A stretch of DNA of 64,000 nt from Xenorhabdus innexi (GCF_002632485.1 NZ_NIBU01000001.1:62001-126000); one strand, 5' to 3'. Numbered from the stretch's first letter, positions 36,298 through 45,758 are shown. Notes: generated by a model not told the origin, from the letters alone. Program-made: numbers and translations.

Positions 36298-36939
36298 ATG
36301 AAAAAAATTTCTGCGCTTGTCCTGGCTGCGGCAACGCTGGCCCCATCATTTGCTTTTGCCCATGAATCCGGTGACTTCCTGTTCCGTGCTGGTACAGCAA
36401 CGGTAAGGCCACATACCGGCTCTGATGATGTATTAGGTTTAGGCTCATTTAATGTAAATAATAATACGCAATTAGGTTTAACTTTCGGTTATATGATCAC
36501 TGATAATATTGGTGCTGAATTATTGGCTGCAACGCCATTTCAACATAATGTCAATTTGCCGGGTGCAGGGGAAATTGCGAGAGTTAAACAGTTACCACCA
36601 ACATTAATGGCTCAATATTATTTCGGTAATGCAGAGAATGAATTACGTCCTTATGTCGGCGTAGGTATAAACTATACAACATTTTTTGATGAAAAATTTA
36701 ATAATAATGCTACTGTAAAAGCGGCAAATTTAAATAGTCTGGATCTGAAAAACTCCTGGGGTGTTGCAGGGCAGGTTGGTCTGGATTATCAACTTGATAA
36801 AAACTGGATGTTAAATACTTCACTCTGGTGGATTAATATTGAAACTGATGTGAAATTTAAAGTTGCTGATCAAGAACAAAAATATAAAACCCGCCTTAAT
36901 CCTTGGGTATTTATGTTCGGTGTTGGTTATAAATTCTGA
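36298..36939 (+). CDS. ompW: Outer membrane protein OmpW
   Basis: A 213-residue eight-stranded beta-barrel protein. The signal peptide ends in SFAFA before HESGDF, and the closing motif WVFMFGVGYKF ends in Phe, as is usual for outer-membrane barrels. LAATPF, LPPTLMAQYYFG and NYTTFFDEKF match OmpW. OmpW forms a narrow hydrophobic channel. I use the ATG at 36298 because it gives the canonical MKK signal peptide; the in-frame ATG at 36286 would add four unneeded residues. It sits next to yciC, as in E. coli. Confidence 0.96.
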   Translation: MKKISALVLAAATLAPSFAFAHESGDFLFRAGTATVRPHTGSDDVLGLGSFNVNNNTQLGLTFGYMITDNIGAELLAATPFQHNVNLPGAGEIARVKQLPPTLMAQYYFGNAENELRPYVGVGINYTTFFDEKFNNNATVKAANLNSLDLKNSWGVAGQVGLDYQLDKNWMLNTSLWWINIETDVKFKVADQEQKYKTRLNPWVFMFGVGYKF

Positions 36940-36955
36940 TGATTTGATATATACA

Positions 36956-37041
36956 CTTCGTCTTTCAAGCTGCTTCTTTGTTGGCTACGCTTGCTCACCC
37001 CAGTCACATATACCCATCTTTAATTACGATGGGTATAGCAT
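36956..37041 (+). repeat. Copy of the Xenorhabdus/Photorhabdus interspersed repeat
   Basis: CTTCGTCTTTCAAGCTGC, then TTGGCTACGCTTGCTCACCC and CAGTCACATA, match the left half of an interspersed repeat I know from these genera. It ends in a small hairpin (ATACCCATC and GATGGGTAT). It directly abuts the copied trpE fragment that starts at 37042. Confidence 0.6.
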
Positions 37042-37304
37042 GTAATGCATCAAAAACAGAATCGGCTTTTAAGCGGCTATCTTCGTCTAAGTTCTTTTTA
37101 ATAGCAGGAAATTGTACCTGAAGGGTGTGTGCTTTGAGAGTAGTCAGGGTTTTTTCTGATAGCAGATTAGCTAAGACAGGCAGCAGATTCTAATAATAAC
37201 GTTGCTGATCGATTATTGCATAGCTGGTTGAAAAGCAGCGTCGGATCAGCCTGATAGACCGTTTCTCGCTGATTTATCGAAATATTGAAGTCCTTATCTG
37301 TCAT
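37042..37304 (-). pseudogene. trpE: Truncated second copy of the trpE 5' end
   Basis: This segment is nearly identical to bases 52995-53376, covering the start of trpE. It begins with ATG (37304) and the same first residues (MTDKDFNIS). It carries a 114-base internal deletion between two ATCTGCTG copies found in the intact gene, which shifts the frame and gives a stop after 46 codons. At 37042 it breaks off into the interspersed repeat. It is a non-functional relic. Confidence 0.92.
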
Positions 37305-37325
37305 ACTCCCCCTCTTTTATTATCG

Positions 37326-37409
37326 TTATTCAACCGCCCTGAGAGGGAAGTAGAGCCACCAACGCACGGTTTGAGCTGTTCTCATAGTTTTCATAAGTGT
37401 GATCATCAT
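37326..37409 (-). pseudogene. trpL: Second copy of the trp leader peptide, without attenuator
   Basis: A 27-codon ORF with the same length as the leader at 53487-53570 and only two amino-acid changes. It keeps the tandem Trp codons and the RWWLYF core. The stop is now TAA and fuses directly to the bases just before the trpE copy, so the attenuator hairpin present in the intact locus has been deleted. Translation is possible, but a regulatory role is unlikely. Confidence 0.85.
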
Positions 37410-37459
37410 AAGCGCCTTGTTAGTAGAGTGTTAGTAATATGTATCTGAATCAATCCTGC

Positions 37460-37493
37460 GTACTAGCGAACTGATCCTTTATTTGCTTGTCAA
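37460..37493 (-). promoter_or_regulatory. Decayed second copy of the trp operator/promoter
   Basis: On the minus strand the -35 TTGACA is intact (37488-37493) with 17-base spacing, but the -10 reads TTCGCT instead of TTTACT. The operator half CTAGTAC is kept, while the centre has changed. Identity to the intact region at 53621-53654 is otherwise high. Confidence 0.75.
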
Positions 37494-37667
37494 CCGTTTT
37501 TTTTGATGTGTTTTTCTTCTGTGTATCGGCCAATGAGTTGAATCTGTAACGGATAGTATATTTTTTATAAATGGAATTGTTTGAATTTAATTCTGTTTAA
37601 ATCTATCGTGAATTTCATTCTGTTGTTTTTCACCAGACAACATCATTTTTTGATGAGATATTATCTT

Positions 37668-40640
37668 ATGAAAAAAATAAATTTATACTCCATATTATTT
37701 TTTATAGTATCAATCATTTTTCATAATGCTAATGCAGCTGAATCAGATAGGATGGTAATTATCCCATATATAAAAAATAGCCAAGAAAAAAAGCCCGGAA
37801 TATGGCCAGTACCTCCATTTTATTATTACAATTTAACAATTAAAAATGAAAGTAAACATGACACATTAAATATTGATAGAATTGACGATCGTTGTATGTA
37901 TAATTCAGGAGAAAAAAGTTTTTCCGTGTCAGCCGGGGGTAGTTTTGGACAAGAAATTGAAATTAAAAATACGTTTGGTATTCCGTTATGTACGGGAATA
38001 GCAAAAACTATTGATTGGACTACAGAGACTATTTTTAATAATAAAAAATATAAGGGTTGTGATATTACATTAGATTTTTCTTATAACCCAACTTGGTTGG
38101 GTCCTGGGATGGGATGGTTTTATCATGTTGATACAGCTCGGGGTTGTGATCTTACCGTTACTGTTGATTGTGGTGGCGGTGATTGTTTAAATAACGATGG
38201 TTATCCAATTAATGACAATAATAATATTACTATCACTATAAAAGATGATAATGACTGGGAGCCACCAAGAATTACTTCTCCCGCTCCTAATACAGTTTTA
38301 GATAATAACTGGGTTTTAGTTTCAGGGGAGGGTTTAAATGAAGATGGAACTTTACCTGAACTTAGTATCAATTCTTCTATTACTTCTTCTCCTTATTTTG
38401 TTAGTGTTACAGCTACATCGAATAATCATTGGGAAAGTAACCTCTGGCTTCCATGCGGTCTTGGTACTTCAGTTAGTATTAAAGATGTAGATAATTCTGG
38501 TTTAATAATTGATGGCTCATTGTGTGAAGCAACGATTACCTCAATGCAGGATGGAGAAACTATTCCAGCTGGAGAATACTCTTTATCGGGGCTGGCAAAT
38601 ATCGATTCACGTGCTGGTAATGTGCAGGTTCAGATAACGGGTTATAACAATGATGGAACTGTTTATTCATCAGAAAAGAGTTATGCGTCGAATATTGATA
38701 CGGATGCAGGTAAATGGACTCTGAAAGATTTAGAGGCAGTCTGCTCTATTCAATATAAAGCTTCTGCATCTCCTTACTTATATTTTTCTATAGCAAAAGC
38801 ATCAGCAGAAGTGAGTTATTCGGCACAAAATTGCCCTGCGAGTATAACCAGCCCAAAACCGAATTCCACCGCTGACAATAACTATATTACCGTTTCAGGA
38901 AAAGGCCGTACTGAAGATGGAGAATGGCCTGAGCTTGTCACCAGTTTCGATAAGAAGAGTTATTCAACCCAGCCTACCGGGGATGGTGATAATTGGGTTG
39001 GACATATCTGGATGCCATGCGGTATTACCGGCACAGTGAGTATTACTGGTATGGGTAATTCGGGTGTTACATTTAATGGCCCGCCATGCGGAGAAACGAT
39101 CACTTCAATACAAGATGGGCAAACTATTCCTGCCGGAAAATACAGTTTATCGGGACAGGTAAATAGTGATACGGTTGATGATGAAAAACATATACAGGTT
39201 CAGATAACGGGTTATAACAATGATGGAACTGTTTATTCACCAGAAAAGAGTTATACGCCGAGTGTTGATACGGATACAGGCAAATGGACTCTGGAAGGTT
39301 TAGAAGCCATTTGTTCCATTCACTATAAGGCATCAGTTTCCAAGTCTTCATCAGAATTACAGTCTGTTCATCAATCTCTCCTACCTGGAATGCCCGGTAA
39401 AAGCGAAGTGAGTTACTCGGCACAAAATTGCTCTGCGAGTATAACCAGCCCGGAACCTAATTCCACCATTGGCAATAACTATATTTCCGTTTCAGGAAAA
39501 GGCCGTGCTGAAGATGGAAATTGGCCTGTACTTGTCACCAGTTTCGATAATAATAGTTACTCAACCCAGCATATTGGTGATGGTGATGACTGGGAAGTAT
39601 ACATGTGGGTGCCATGTGGTATTACCGGCACAGTGAGTATTACTGGTATGGGTAATTCGGGTGTTACATTTAATGGCCCGCCATGCGGAGAAACGATCAC
39701 TTCAATACAAGATGGGCAAACTATTCCTGCCGGAAAATACGATTTATCGGGTCTGGTTAATAGTGATACAGCAGGTGATGCAAGAGATATACAGGTTCAG
39801 ATAACGGGTTATAACAATGATGGAACGATTTATTCACCAACAAAAAGTTATACGCCGAGTGTTGAGACGGATACAGGTAAATGGACTCTGGAATATTTAA
39901 CGGCAGTTTGTTCCATTAATTATAAGGCATCAGTTTCCGAGTCTTCATCAGAATTGCAGTCTGTTCATCAATCTCTCTTACCCGGCATGCCCGGTAAAAG
40001 TGAAGTGAGTTACTCTGTGCAAGCCTGTTCTGTAAAGATTACTAAGCCTGAAGATAAGGAACTCATTTCTTCCAATACTCAGGATACACAAAATGTTTCA
40101 ATAGAAGGTAAGGCTGATACTGGAATTACAGTTGAGGTGTCATATAAATCCGGTAATTCCGAGTCTTCACCATCCCCTGCTAGTTCTGATAATGATACCT
40201 GGCATTATGAGGCTCAGGAAGTACCAGTAGGTTTTATTACTATTACTGCTGTCGGCAAAGATTCATCTGGTGGTTTAATGCCTGATGAGAAAGATGAAGT
40301 GACAATACTCAGTTCTAAACTTTTTTCTGTAGCAACTAAAAATGACGGTGTTTTCACCGAGTTTTATGGCACATCTATGCCAACTATTGAAGATGAAGGT
40401 GAAGATGAATATTTAGATCCTGATATTCTAATATCACTTGATGGGGTTGGGAGTATTAAAATTGCTGTACCTGATGAAAATGGTAATTGGAAATATGAAG
40501 ATAAGAATTACGCTCGTAGAGGAAAGTATACGTTTACCTTTGAAGAAGAATCTAATAATGAGAGTTATGATGGCAGAGGTAAAAAAAATATCGAATGCAC
40601 AGGTGGTGATGACGGAATGAATTGCACTGTTAAAAATTAA
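37668..40640 (+). CDS. Secreted repeat protein with about 199-residue tandem units (unknown function)
   Basis: I do not recognise this 990-residue protein. I choose ATG 37668 because it gives a clean signal peptide (MKKINLYSILFF... ending in NANA before AESD); an in-frame upstream start at 37581 would only add a second hydrophobic stretch. After an N-terminal domain of about 190 residues, with several cysteines and a DCGGGDC motif, come three tandem units. Each begins ITSPxPN and contains VSGxG, a PCG segment, TSxQDGxTIPAGxYxLSG and QVQITGYNNDGT. Then comes an Ig-like region and an acidic tail. Each unit seems to hold two Ig-like folds with conserved cysteines. Surface or secreted adhesion is plausible but unproven. 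The protease gene follows 29 bases later, so the two are probably co-transcribed. Codon use is A+T-rich. Confidence 0.85.
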   Translation: MKKINLYSILFFIVSIIFHNANAAESDRMVIIPYIKNSQEKKPGIWPVPPFYYYNLTIKNESKHDTLNIDRIDDRCMYNSGEKSFSVSAGGSFGQEIEIKNTFGIPLCTGIAKTIDWTTETIFNNKKYKGCDITLDFSYNPTWLGPGMGWFYHVDTARGCDLTVTVDCGGGDCLNNDGYPINDNNNITITIKDDNDWEPPRITSPAPNTVLDNNWVLVSGEGLNEDGTLPELSINSSITSSPYFVSVTATSNNHWESNLWLPCGLGTSVSIKDVDNSGLIIDGSLCEATITSMQDGETIPAGEYSLSGLANIDSRAGNVQVQITGYNNDGTVYSSEKSYASNIDTDAGKWTLKDLEAVCSIQYKASASPYLYFSIAKASAEVSYSAQNCPASITSPKPNSTADNNYITVSGKGRTEDGEWPELVTSFDKKSYSTQPTGDGDNWVGHIWMPCGITGTVSITGMGNSGVTFNGPPCGETITSIQDGQTIPAGKYSLSGQVNSDTVDDEKHIQVQITGYNNDGTVYSPEKSYTPSVDTDTGKWTLEGLEAICSIHYKASVSKSSSELQSVHQSLLPGMPGKSEVSYSAQNCSASITSPEPNSTIGNNYISVSGKGRAEDGNWPVLVTSFDNNSYSTQHIGDGDDWEVYMWVPCGITGTVSITGMGNSGVTFNGPPCGETITSIQDGQTIPAGKYDLSGLVNSDTAGDARDIQVQITGYNNDGTIYSPTKSYTPSVETDTGKWTLEYLTAVCSINYKASVSESSSELQSVHQSLLPGMPGKSEVSYSVQACSVKITKPEDKELISSNTQDTQNVSIEGKADTGITVEVSYKSGNSESSPSPASSDNDTWHYEAQEVPVGFITITAVGKDSSGGLMPDEKDEVTILSSKLFSVATKNDGVFTEFYGTSMPTIEDEGEDEYLDPDILISLDGVGSIKIAVPDENGNWKYEDKNYARRGKYTFTFEEESNNESYDGRGKKNIECTGGDDGMNCTVKN
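38271..40034 (+). repeat. Three large tandem repeats inside the secreted repeat protein gene
   Basis: Units begin at about 38271, 38844 and 39441, giving periods of 573 and 597 bases. Units 2 and 3 share long identical stretches, for example around 39031-39159 versus 39628-39756, including silent sites. Unit 1 is more diverged. This indicates a recent duplication or gene conversion of the last two. Confidence 0.9.
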
Positions 40641-40669
40641 TTTTCGCCTTAATATTTAAGGAGATTGGC

Positions 40670-43600
40670 ATGATTGTTATCAGGTGTGTTTTTATTTTAC
40701 TGTTTTTATTCCATTTTAGTAATTCATTTGCTGAAAGTGAGATGAAATTGCCACCATTAAAAACTATTGCTGGAGGAGAGGATAGTTGTAAGGATATTAA
40801 TAGCAATAAATGCAAATCTTGGGTTGTTAGTATCTATTCTGTCGATAAAGAAAATAAAGGAAATAGCATATGTACAGGTTCATTAATATCGCCGAGTTAT
40901 GTTTTAACTGCAGCGCATTGTAAAGATGATACAGCTAAAAACTATTATGTGGTTAGCGCATATAATAAAAATAAAAAAGTGACTGCATCAGCTAATAATT
41001 TTATAAAAATGGATATTCCTTCATTATATGAAACTACTGATTCGCATGATTTAGCGATTTTAAAGTTGGATAATCCATTGGAGTTGGATGGAAAGTATGG
41101 TCGTATTCGTCGTTTTTTCAATTATGATGAAGCTTATCAACGATTAGATAGTGATTATTATCAAGCTTCTGCCTATGGGTATGGTTATAGAGGAATTAAT
41201 AAAAAAACAGGTAAGCGGCAAGATGATAGTGATAATACACAGTATCGTGCTGATGTGATTATTGTTTCTCCTGCACATGATTATTTTGACAATAATGGAC
41301 TGGTTGCAACAGCAAATAAAAAAGAAGGATTAAAGCCGGGGGTTATACAAAATGGTGATTCCGGGGGACCTATTATTTGGAACGATACAATTATTGGGGT
41401 TGCTTCTTTTGGTTTTGACATGGCCAGTGTAAATCAGGAAGATGCTTATAATCAAGATTACCCTTTTTTTGCAATTTCAGATACTACAGGTAAACATAAT
41501 AAGAGGGATTTTATCGAACCTTTTTCTCCTGGGAAGTGGTTTTCTGAAACAATGAAGCAGATCTGGATTGATAACCCGGATTGGAATTCTCATTTGAAAA
41601 AGAGAGGTGATGATATTCTTATTGAGGGATGGGGAAGACCAAGCAGTGTAATAGAAATAATTTATTCTATTAATGATGCCCCGCAAAAAAAATTCAAATG
41701 TAAAGATACTGTTGATAATAAAGGTAATTGGAAATGTAAGATTCCGAACAATGAATTTTTTACTGAAGGAGTTAATAAAGAAGAAGAGCAAAATGTGATT
41801 ATTATAGCCAGAGAATCACCCGATAGTTTGTCAAAAAATGTAGCGTGGAGAGAGGATAGTGTACAAGCAAAGATATCTTCCATTTCAAAAGAATTCGGTA
41901 TTGTTTATCCGGCTGATAAATCAACAGTATCTACTAAGAATTTTATAATACGTGGGTATGCTGATCCTGATTCAGAAATTGAGCTCACATTGCAATCTAA
42001 TACTAGCGATGATAAATATGGTCAAAAAGAATTATGCAAGATGCCTGGATCTAATAATAGGATAAAAACAACAAATTATGGTTTTTGGTCATGTGAAGTC
42101 AAAGAGGATATTAAAGTCACTGAAAGCCCAAGTGATGAAACAAAATGGAATTATAAAATAACCGCAAAGCAACATACTGATAAATTAAATATTTACGATC
42201 AGGTTAATATATTGTTTCAACCAAAAGAAAATAAAAAACCAGTCATTAAAGTTGATGGCGTAAATTCATATACTAAAATGTTACCTTTCAGCTTGGTGTT
42301 AGATGATTCAGCGAGCTTCTTTTGTTTTTTCAATCAGGCATATTTAGATTGTGGTAATGATCCTTCAGGCAAGAAATATATTCTTAATAAAAAAATAACT
42401 AAATCAAATGAAGTGTTGTCGAGTTTTAAACTTTTCGTTACGCAAAAAATTGATCATGTTGACCCATTTGACCCAGTGTTATGGAGTAAATCAAGTCTAA
42501 TTGGAGGATATTTAGCGCCAACATTCAAGGATAAGTATGATATTAACAATCCGAGAGAAATAAACTCTTCAAATCAACCTAATATATTGGCCAAGGGGGA
42601 GGGTGGTGATGACAATGAGTATACTTTGCCAAATAAGGATTTTATTTTAAAGTCTGAGTATTCTATATATAAGAAAGATGAGGGTAAAGAGACTTTTTCT
42701 AAAATAAAATTAGCGGGTGGAGAGGTTTATTTTTCTCGTCTTGTTCTGAATCATGAGAAAAATAGACCTCCAACTTGGGAGATTGAACGACCCTATTATG
42801 AACTAAAAGATGGGCTTTACTATATTGAAGTAGCGGATGAATATTATCCATTAGGGTTGGAAAAATTTAAACGATATTGGGGAAATACATCTTTTGAAAG
42901 AAGTTATTTTCGGATAATAACACCTGAAGTTAAGATTGAAACTCCTTCTACTGGAGAAACCAGTACAGTAGGTACTGCCAGTTATTTATCCGGTAGTTCT
43001 AATATTCCCGGAGATGAGGTTGATGTTAAAAGGCGAAAAATAGATCCTTCTTTATCAAAACCGGAGGAGAATAATCAAAAACTTGCTCAGGAGACTTCTA
43101 TTTGTACCGGCGCTGTTGTAAGTGATAATGGTAATTGGGAATGTGGGAATCCAATAATTTTTCCAGAGGGTACTTATGAAATAACCGCTGAATTAATGAA
43201 AGAAGGAAAAGTTGTTGCTAAAGATACTACCAAGCTGACTATTAAAGGTGAAAATGATGATCCGGAAAAGGAAAAATTTGACGTAAAGAACCCTAAAGAT
43301 AATTCAACTGTAGATCCAGATAATCCTATCCGCCTTTCAGGCTCACTAAGCGGCTCCGGCGGTGGTAGCGGTTTCGGTGGTTTTCTCAGTAATATATTCG
43401 GGTCGATTTTCGGCGGCATATCTTCATTATTTAACTCGCCATTCAGCACTGGCCTTGGCTCCTTTTGGGATTTGATTATTCATCCTAGTGCTATTTCAGG
43501 TGGAGATACCTATACGATTAAGCTACAGGAAACTCACAATAAGGCGCATGTCGGGGAGCCGATCACCTGGCATTTTACTGTTCCTATGCGCATTACCTCA

Positions 43601-45643
43601 CCAGCCAAGGGAGCGCAATATAAGCTACATGATGGGATATCTATTGAAGGTCAGGGAAGCCCTAAGCAATTAATTATCGTTACCGGGGCAAAAGAGTTTC
43701 TACCTCCAAAAAAAATGACACTTCCAAGATCTAAGAAGGGAATAATTTGTTCTGCTACTGTGGATTCAAAAGGTAAATGGGCCTGCCCTAACCAACCGGT
43801 ATTATCGGCAACAAGTGAAGGAACATTCTATATTTATGCGGCTCAGTATAAGGAAACGACCTCGACAGCATTTGGGGGAGATTATGAAAGAACGTCTCAG
43901 GTCACACGCAAGTATGTTGTTGCCAAAACAAAAATAGATATTACTCATCCTGTTCATGGTGCGAAAATAACGACTCTCCCTTTCTCTATTGAAGGTACTG
44001 GGGAAGAAGGGGCTGAAGTACACATTAATGCGTTTGGTAACACTAAAGATTGTCGTACCACTATTGATAAATCAGGCAAATGGTCTTGTGGGCCTTATCA
44101 GCCGGAAGAGGGTAAATATACTGTATCCGCTGAACAATTTATTGATGGTACGCAGAATTCCCATTCATCTGTTTCTTTTGAAGTTCAGACTAAAACCACG
44201 AGATCAGTGGCTATCACGCAACCACATAACGGTGGATTATATCAGTATCTTGAAAACATCTTGCCGAAGGGTACCGGAATGCCGGGGACGACAGTTTGTC
44301 TGGATAGCAAAGAGTTGTCGCAAATTTGTCAGAATGGCATGACTGTAGATGATCAGGGAAATTGGGAAGGAATTAATGGATTAGATACCTCCACTAAAGG
44401 AGAACAGACGTTGGTAGCAACAGCCTTCCTGAACAAAGTGAAACAATCCACGGCAAAAGTGGCATTTTATATAGGAGATGATGCACTAACAATAAAGTGC
44501 CCCAAAGAAGGTGAAGTTATAAAAACACCTTCATATACCTTGAGTGGCTCAATACCTGAGAATGCTAAAACAGTTACTGTAAAAGCATTCGGTGGCCATG
44601 ATGAATGCTCTGCGAAGCTCAATAAGCAGAATTATACGTGGACATGTGGGCCTTATAGTTCTGTATCGGGGGATTATAATGTAACAGCTATGGATGATGC
44701 AGGCACTCATGTTAATCGGGGTTTTAAAGTGCGTTACGGGGATAATCTGCAAATGCGTGTGCTTGAACCTACAGAAGGAGAGCAAATCAAAACCCCGACC
44801 TATACCATAGCAGGTAAAGGGCAGGTAGGAGCACATATCACCATACATCTTTCTGGTGCACTGCTTTGTAGTACATATGTTGATGAAAATCAGCATTGGG
44901 CTTGCCCGACCATGAAATCAATTCCGGGTTCATATAAGCTCCTGGCTCAGCAATGGATAGGTGATGTAGCATCAGGTAAGCCCGTAATACGCAATTTTGA
45001 TGTGATTTACATGCAGGATATTACCATTAATCCTACGGCTGAACCGGATTGTGCGGTTGCAAATAAAACTGTTTCTATTCCGATTACAGGGATCGCAACA
45101 ACAGGGGCTGATATCTCTTTGGAAGCTACATTGGAGGGTAAAAAACCCCAGAAATGTGGCCCTGTACGTGTTTCAATGACGGATGGTACATGGAGCTGTA
45201 CTCTGGAAAACGCGCAACCGGGAATATACACAGTCAAAGCCAAGCAGACTATTACAGTTAATGGCCATCCCTATTACAATAAGAAAACTGATGATGTGAA
45301 TGCGGCTGTTTTGAGTATCACCAACCCTCATGAGGGAATCTATCGTAAATATAATCATCCAATAGATGTGAGTATAGAAGGAACAGCACAACCGAATATG
45401 GAGATGTCATATCATATTCTGCATAGTGAAAATGTTTTTTGCCGGGGGTTTAATTTATCTAAAGAGATGATGACATCAGAATATGCTGCAAAAAATAGTA
45501 TAACCGCTGATGGTAATGGGCAGTGGAATTTTAATGAAGAAATTACTCAACTGGGTGAGTACACATTAACAATTTATGCCCAATATTGCGGGCAACCCAC
45601 TTCAGCACAACGCCGGTTTTGTTATCGTCCATACCTAAGATAG
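40670..45643 (+). CDS. Secreted chymotrypsin-fold serine protease with C-terminal Ig-like repeats
   Basis: A 1657-residue protein with a signal peptide ending in SNSFA (residue 21). The N-terminal S1-type protease domain (about 33-290) has a full triad: H83 in LTAAHC, D127 in HDLAILKL and S231 in NGDSGGP. The residue six before the serine is Val (V225) rather than the Asp of trypsin, so cleavage after Arg/Lys is not expected. The rest is a chain of roughly ten Ig-like units of the pattern ITxPxxG...IxGxG...C...VDxxGxWxC...GxYxVxAxQ. A glycine-rich hydrophobic insert lies near residues 885-925. Start ATG 40670 follows AAGGAGA. It is probably an operon with the upstream repeat protein. The secretion route beyond Sec is not evident. 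Confidence 0.88.
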   Translation: MIVIRCVFILLFLFHFSNSFAESEMKLPPLKTIAGGEDSCKDINSNKCKSWVVSIYSVDKENKGNSICTGSLISPSYVLTAAHCKDDTAKNYYVVSAYNKNKKVTASANNFIKMDIPSLYETTDSHDLAILKLDNPLELDGKYGRIRRFFNYDEAYQRLDSDYYQASAYGYGYRGINKKTGKRQDDSDNTQYRADVIIVSPAHDYFDNNGLVATANKKEGLKPGVIQNGDSGGPIIWNDTIIGVASFGFDMASVNQEDAYNQDYPFFAISDTTGKHNKRDFIEPFSPGKWFSETMKQIWIDNPDWNSHLKKRGDDILIEGWGRPSSVIEIIYSINDAPQKKFKCKDTVDNKGNWKCKIPNNEFFTEGVNKEEEQNVIIIARESPDSLSKNVAWREDSVQAKISSISKEFGIVYPADKSTVSTKNFIIRGYADPDSEIELTLQSNTSDDKYGQKELCKMPGSNNRIKTTNYGFWSCEVKEDIKVTESPSDETKWNYKITAKQHTDKLNIYDQVNILFQPKENKKPVIKVDGVNSYTKMLPFSLVLDDSASFFCFFNQAYLDCGNDPSGKKYILNKKITKSNEVLSSFKLFVTQKIDHVDPFDPVLWSKSSLIGGYLAPTFKDKYDINNPREINSSNQPNILAKGEGGDDNEYTLPNKDFILKSEYSIYKKDEGKETFSKIKLAGGEVYFSRLVLNHEKNRPPTWEIERPYYELKDGLYYIEVADEYYPLGLEKFKRYWGNTSFERSYFRIITPEVKIETPSTGETSTVGTASYLSGSSNIPGDEVDVKRRKIDPSLSKPEENNQKLAQETSICTGAVVSDNGNWECGNPIIFPEGTYEITAELMKEGKVVAKDTTKLTIKGENDDPEKEKFDVKNPKDNSTVDPDNPIRLSGSLSGSGGGSGFGGFLSNIFGSIFGGISSLFNSPFSTGLGSFWDLIIHPSAISGGDTYTIKLQETHNKAHVGEPITWHFTVPMRITSPAKGAQYKLHDGISIEGQGSPKQLIIVTGAKEFLPPKKMTLPRSKKGIICSATVDSKGKWACPNQPVLSATSEGTFYIYAAQYKETTSTAFGGDYERTSQVTRKYVVAKTKIDITHPVHGAKITTLPFSIEGTGEEGAEVHINAFGNTKDCRTTIDKSGKWSCGPYQPEEGKYTVSAEQFIDGTQNSHSSVSFEVQTKTTRSVAITQPHNGGLYQYLENILPKGTGMPGTTVCLDSKELSQICQNGMTVDDQGNWEGINGLDTSTKGEQTLVATAFLNKVKQSTAKVAFYIGDDALTIKCPKEGEVIKTPSYTLSGSIPENAKTVTVKAFGGHDECSAKLNKQNYTWTCGPYSSVSGDYNVTAMDDAGTHVNRGFKVRYGDNLQMRVLEPTEGEQIKTPTYTIAGKGQVGAHITIHLSGALLCSTYVDENQHWACPTMKSIPGSYKLLAQQWIGDVASGKPVIRNFDVIYMQDITINPTAEPDCAVANKTVSIPITGIATTGADISLEATLEGKKPQKCGPVRVSMTDGTWSCTLENAQPGIYTVKAKQTITVNGHPYYNKKTDDVNAAVLSITNPHEGIYRKYNHPIDVSIEGTAQPNMEMSYHILHSENVFCRGFNLSKEMMTSEYAAKNSITADGNGQWNFNEEITQLGEYTLTIYAQYCGQPTSAQRRFCYRPYLR

Positions 45644-45705
45644 ATATCTTAATCTGTTGATTGATAGGTTTTAATAAAAAACAGGCACAGTAAATAGTTA
45701 TTCCG

Positions 45706-45758
45706 ACCCTATCGTTTACTTGATACTTAATCATGATGCGATAGGGTTTCTTTTATTC
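45706..45758 (+). terminator. Terminator after the protease gene, made across a duplication junction
   Basis: ACCCTATCG (45706-45714) pairs with CGATAGGGT (45739-45747) and is followed by TTCTTTTATT. The right arm belongs to the copied trpH upstream region, whereas the left arm has no counterpart at the intact locus. Confidence 0.6.

Noticed and set aside
37042-37500. Considered a functional second trp promoter and trpE
   Set aside because: The -10 is mutated, the attenuator is gone and trpE is frameshifted and truncated, so I call it a relic.
38271-40034. Large direct repeats considered as CRISPR or IS copies
   Set aside because: They are in-frame coding tandem units of about 199 codons without spacers, inverted ends or transposase.
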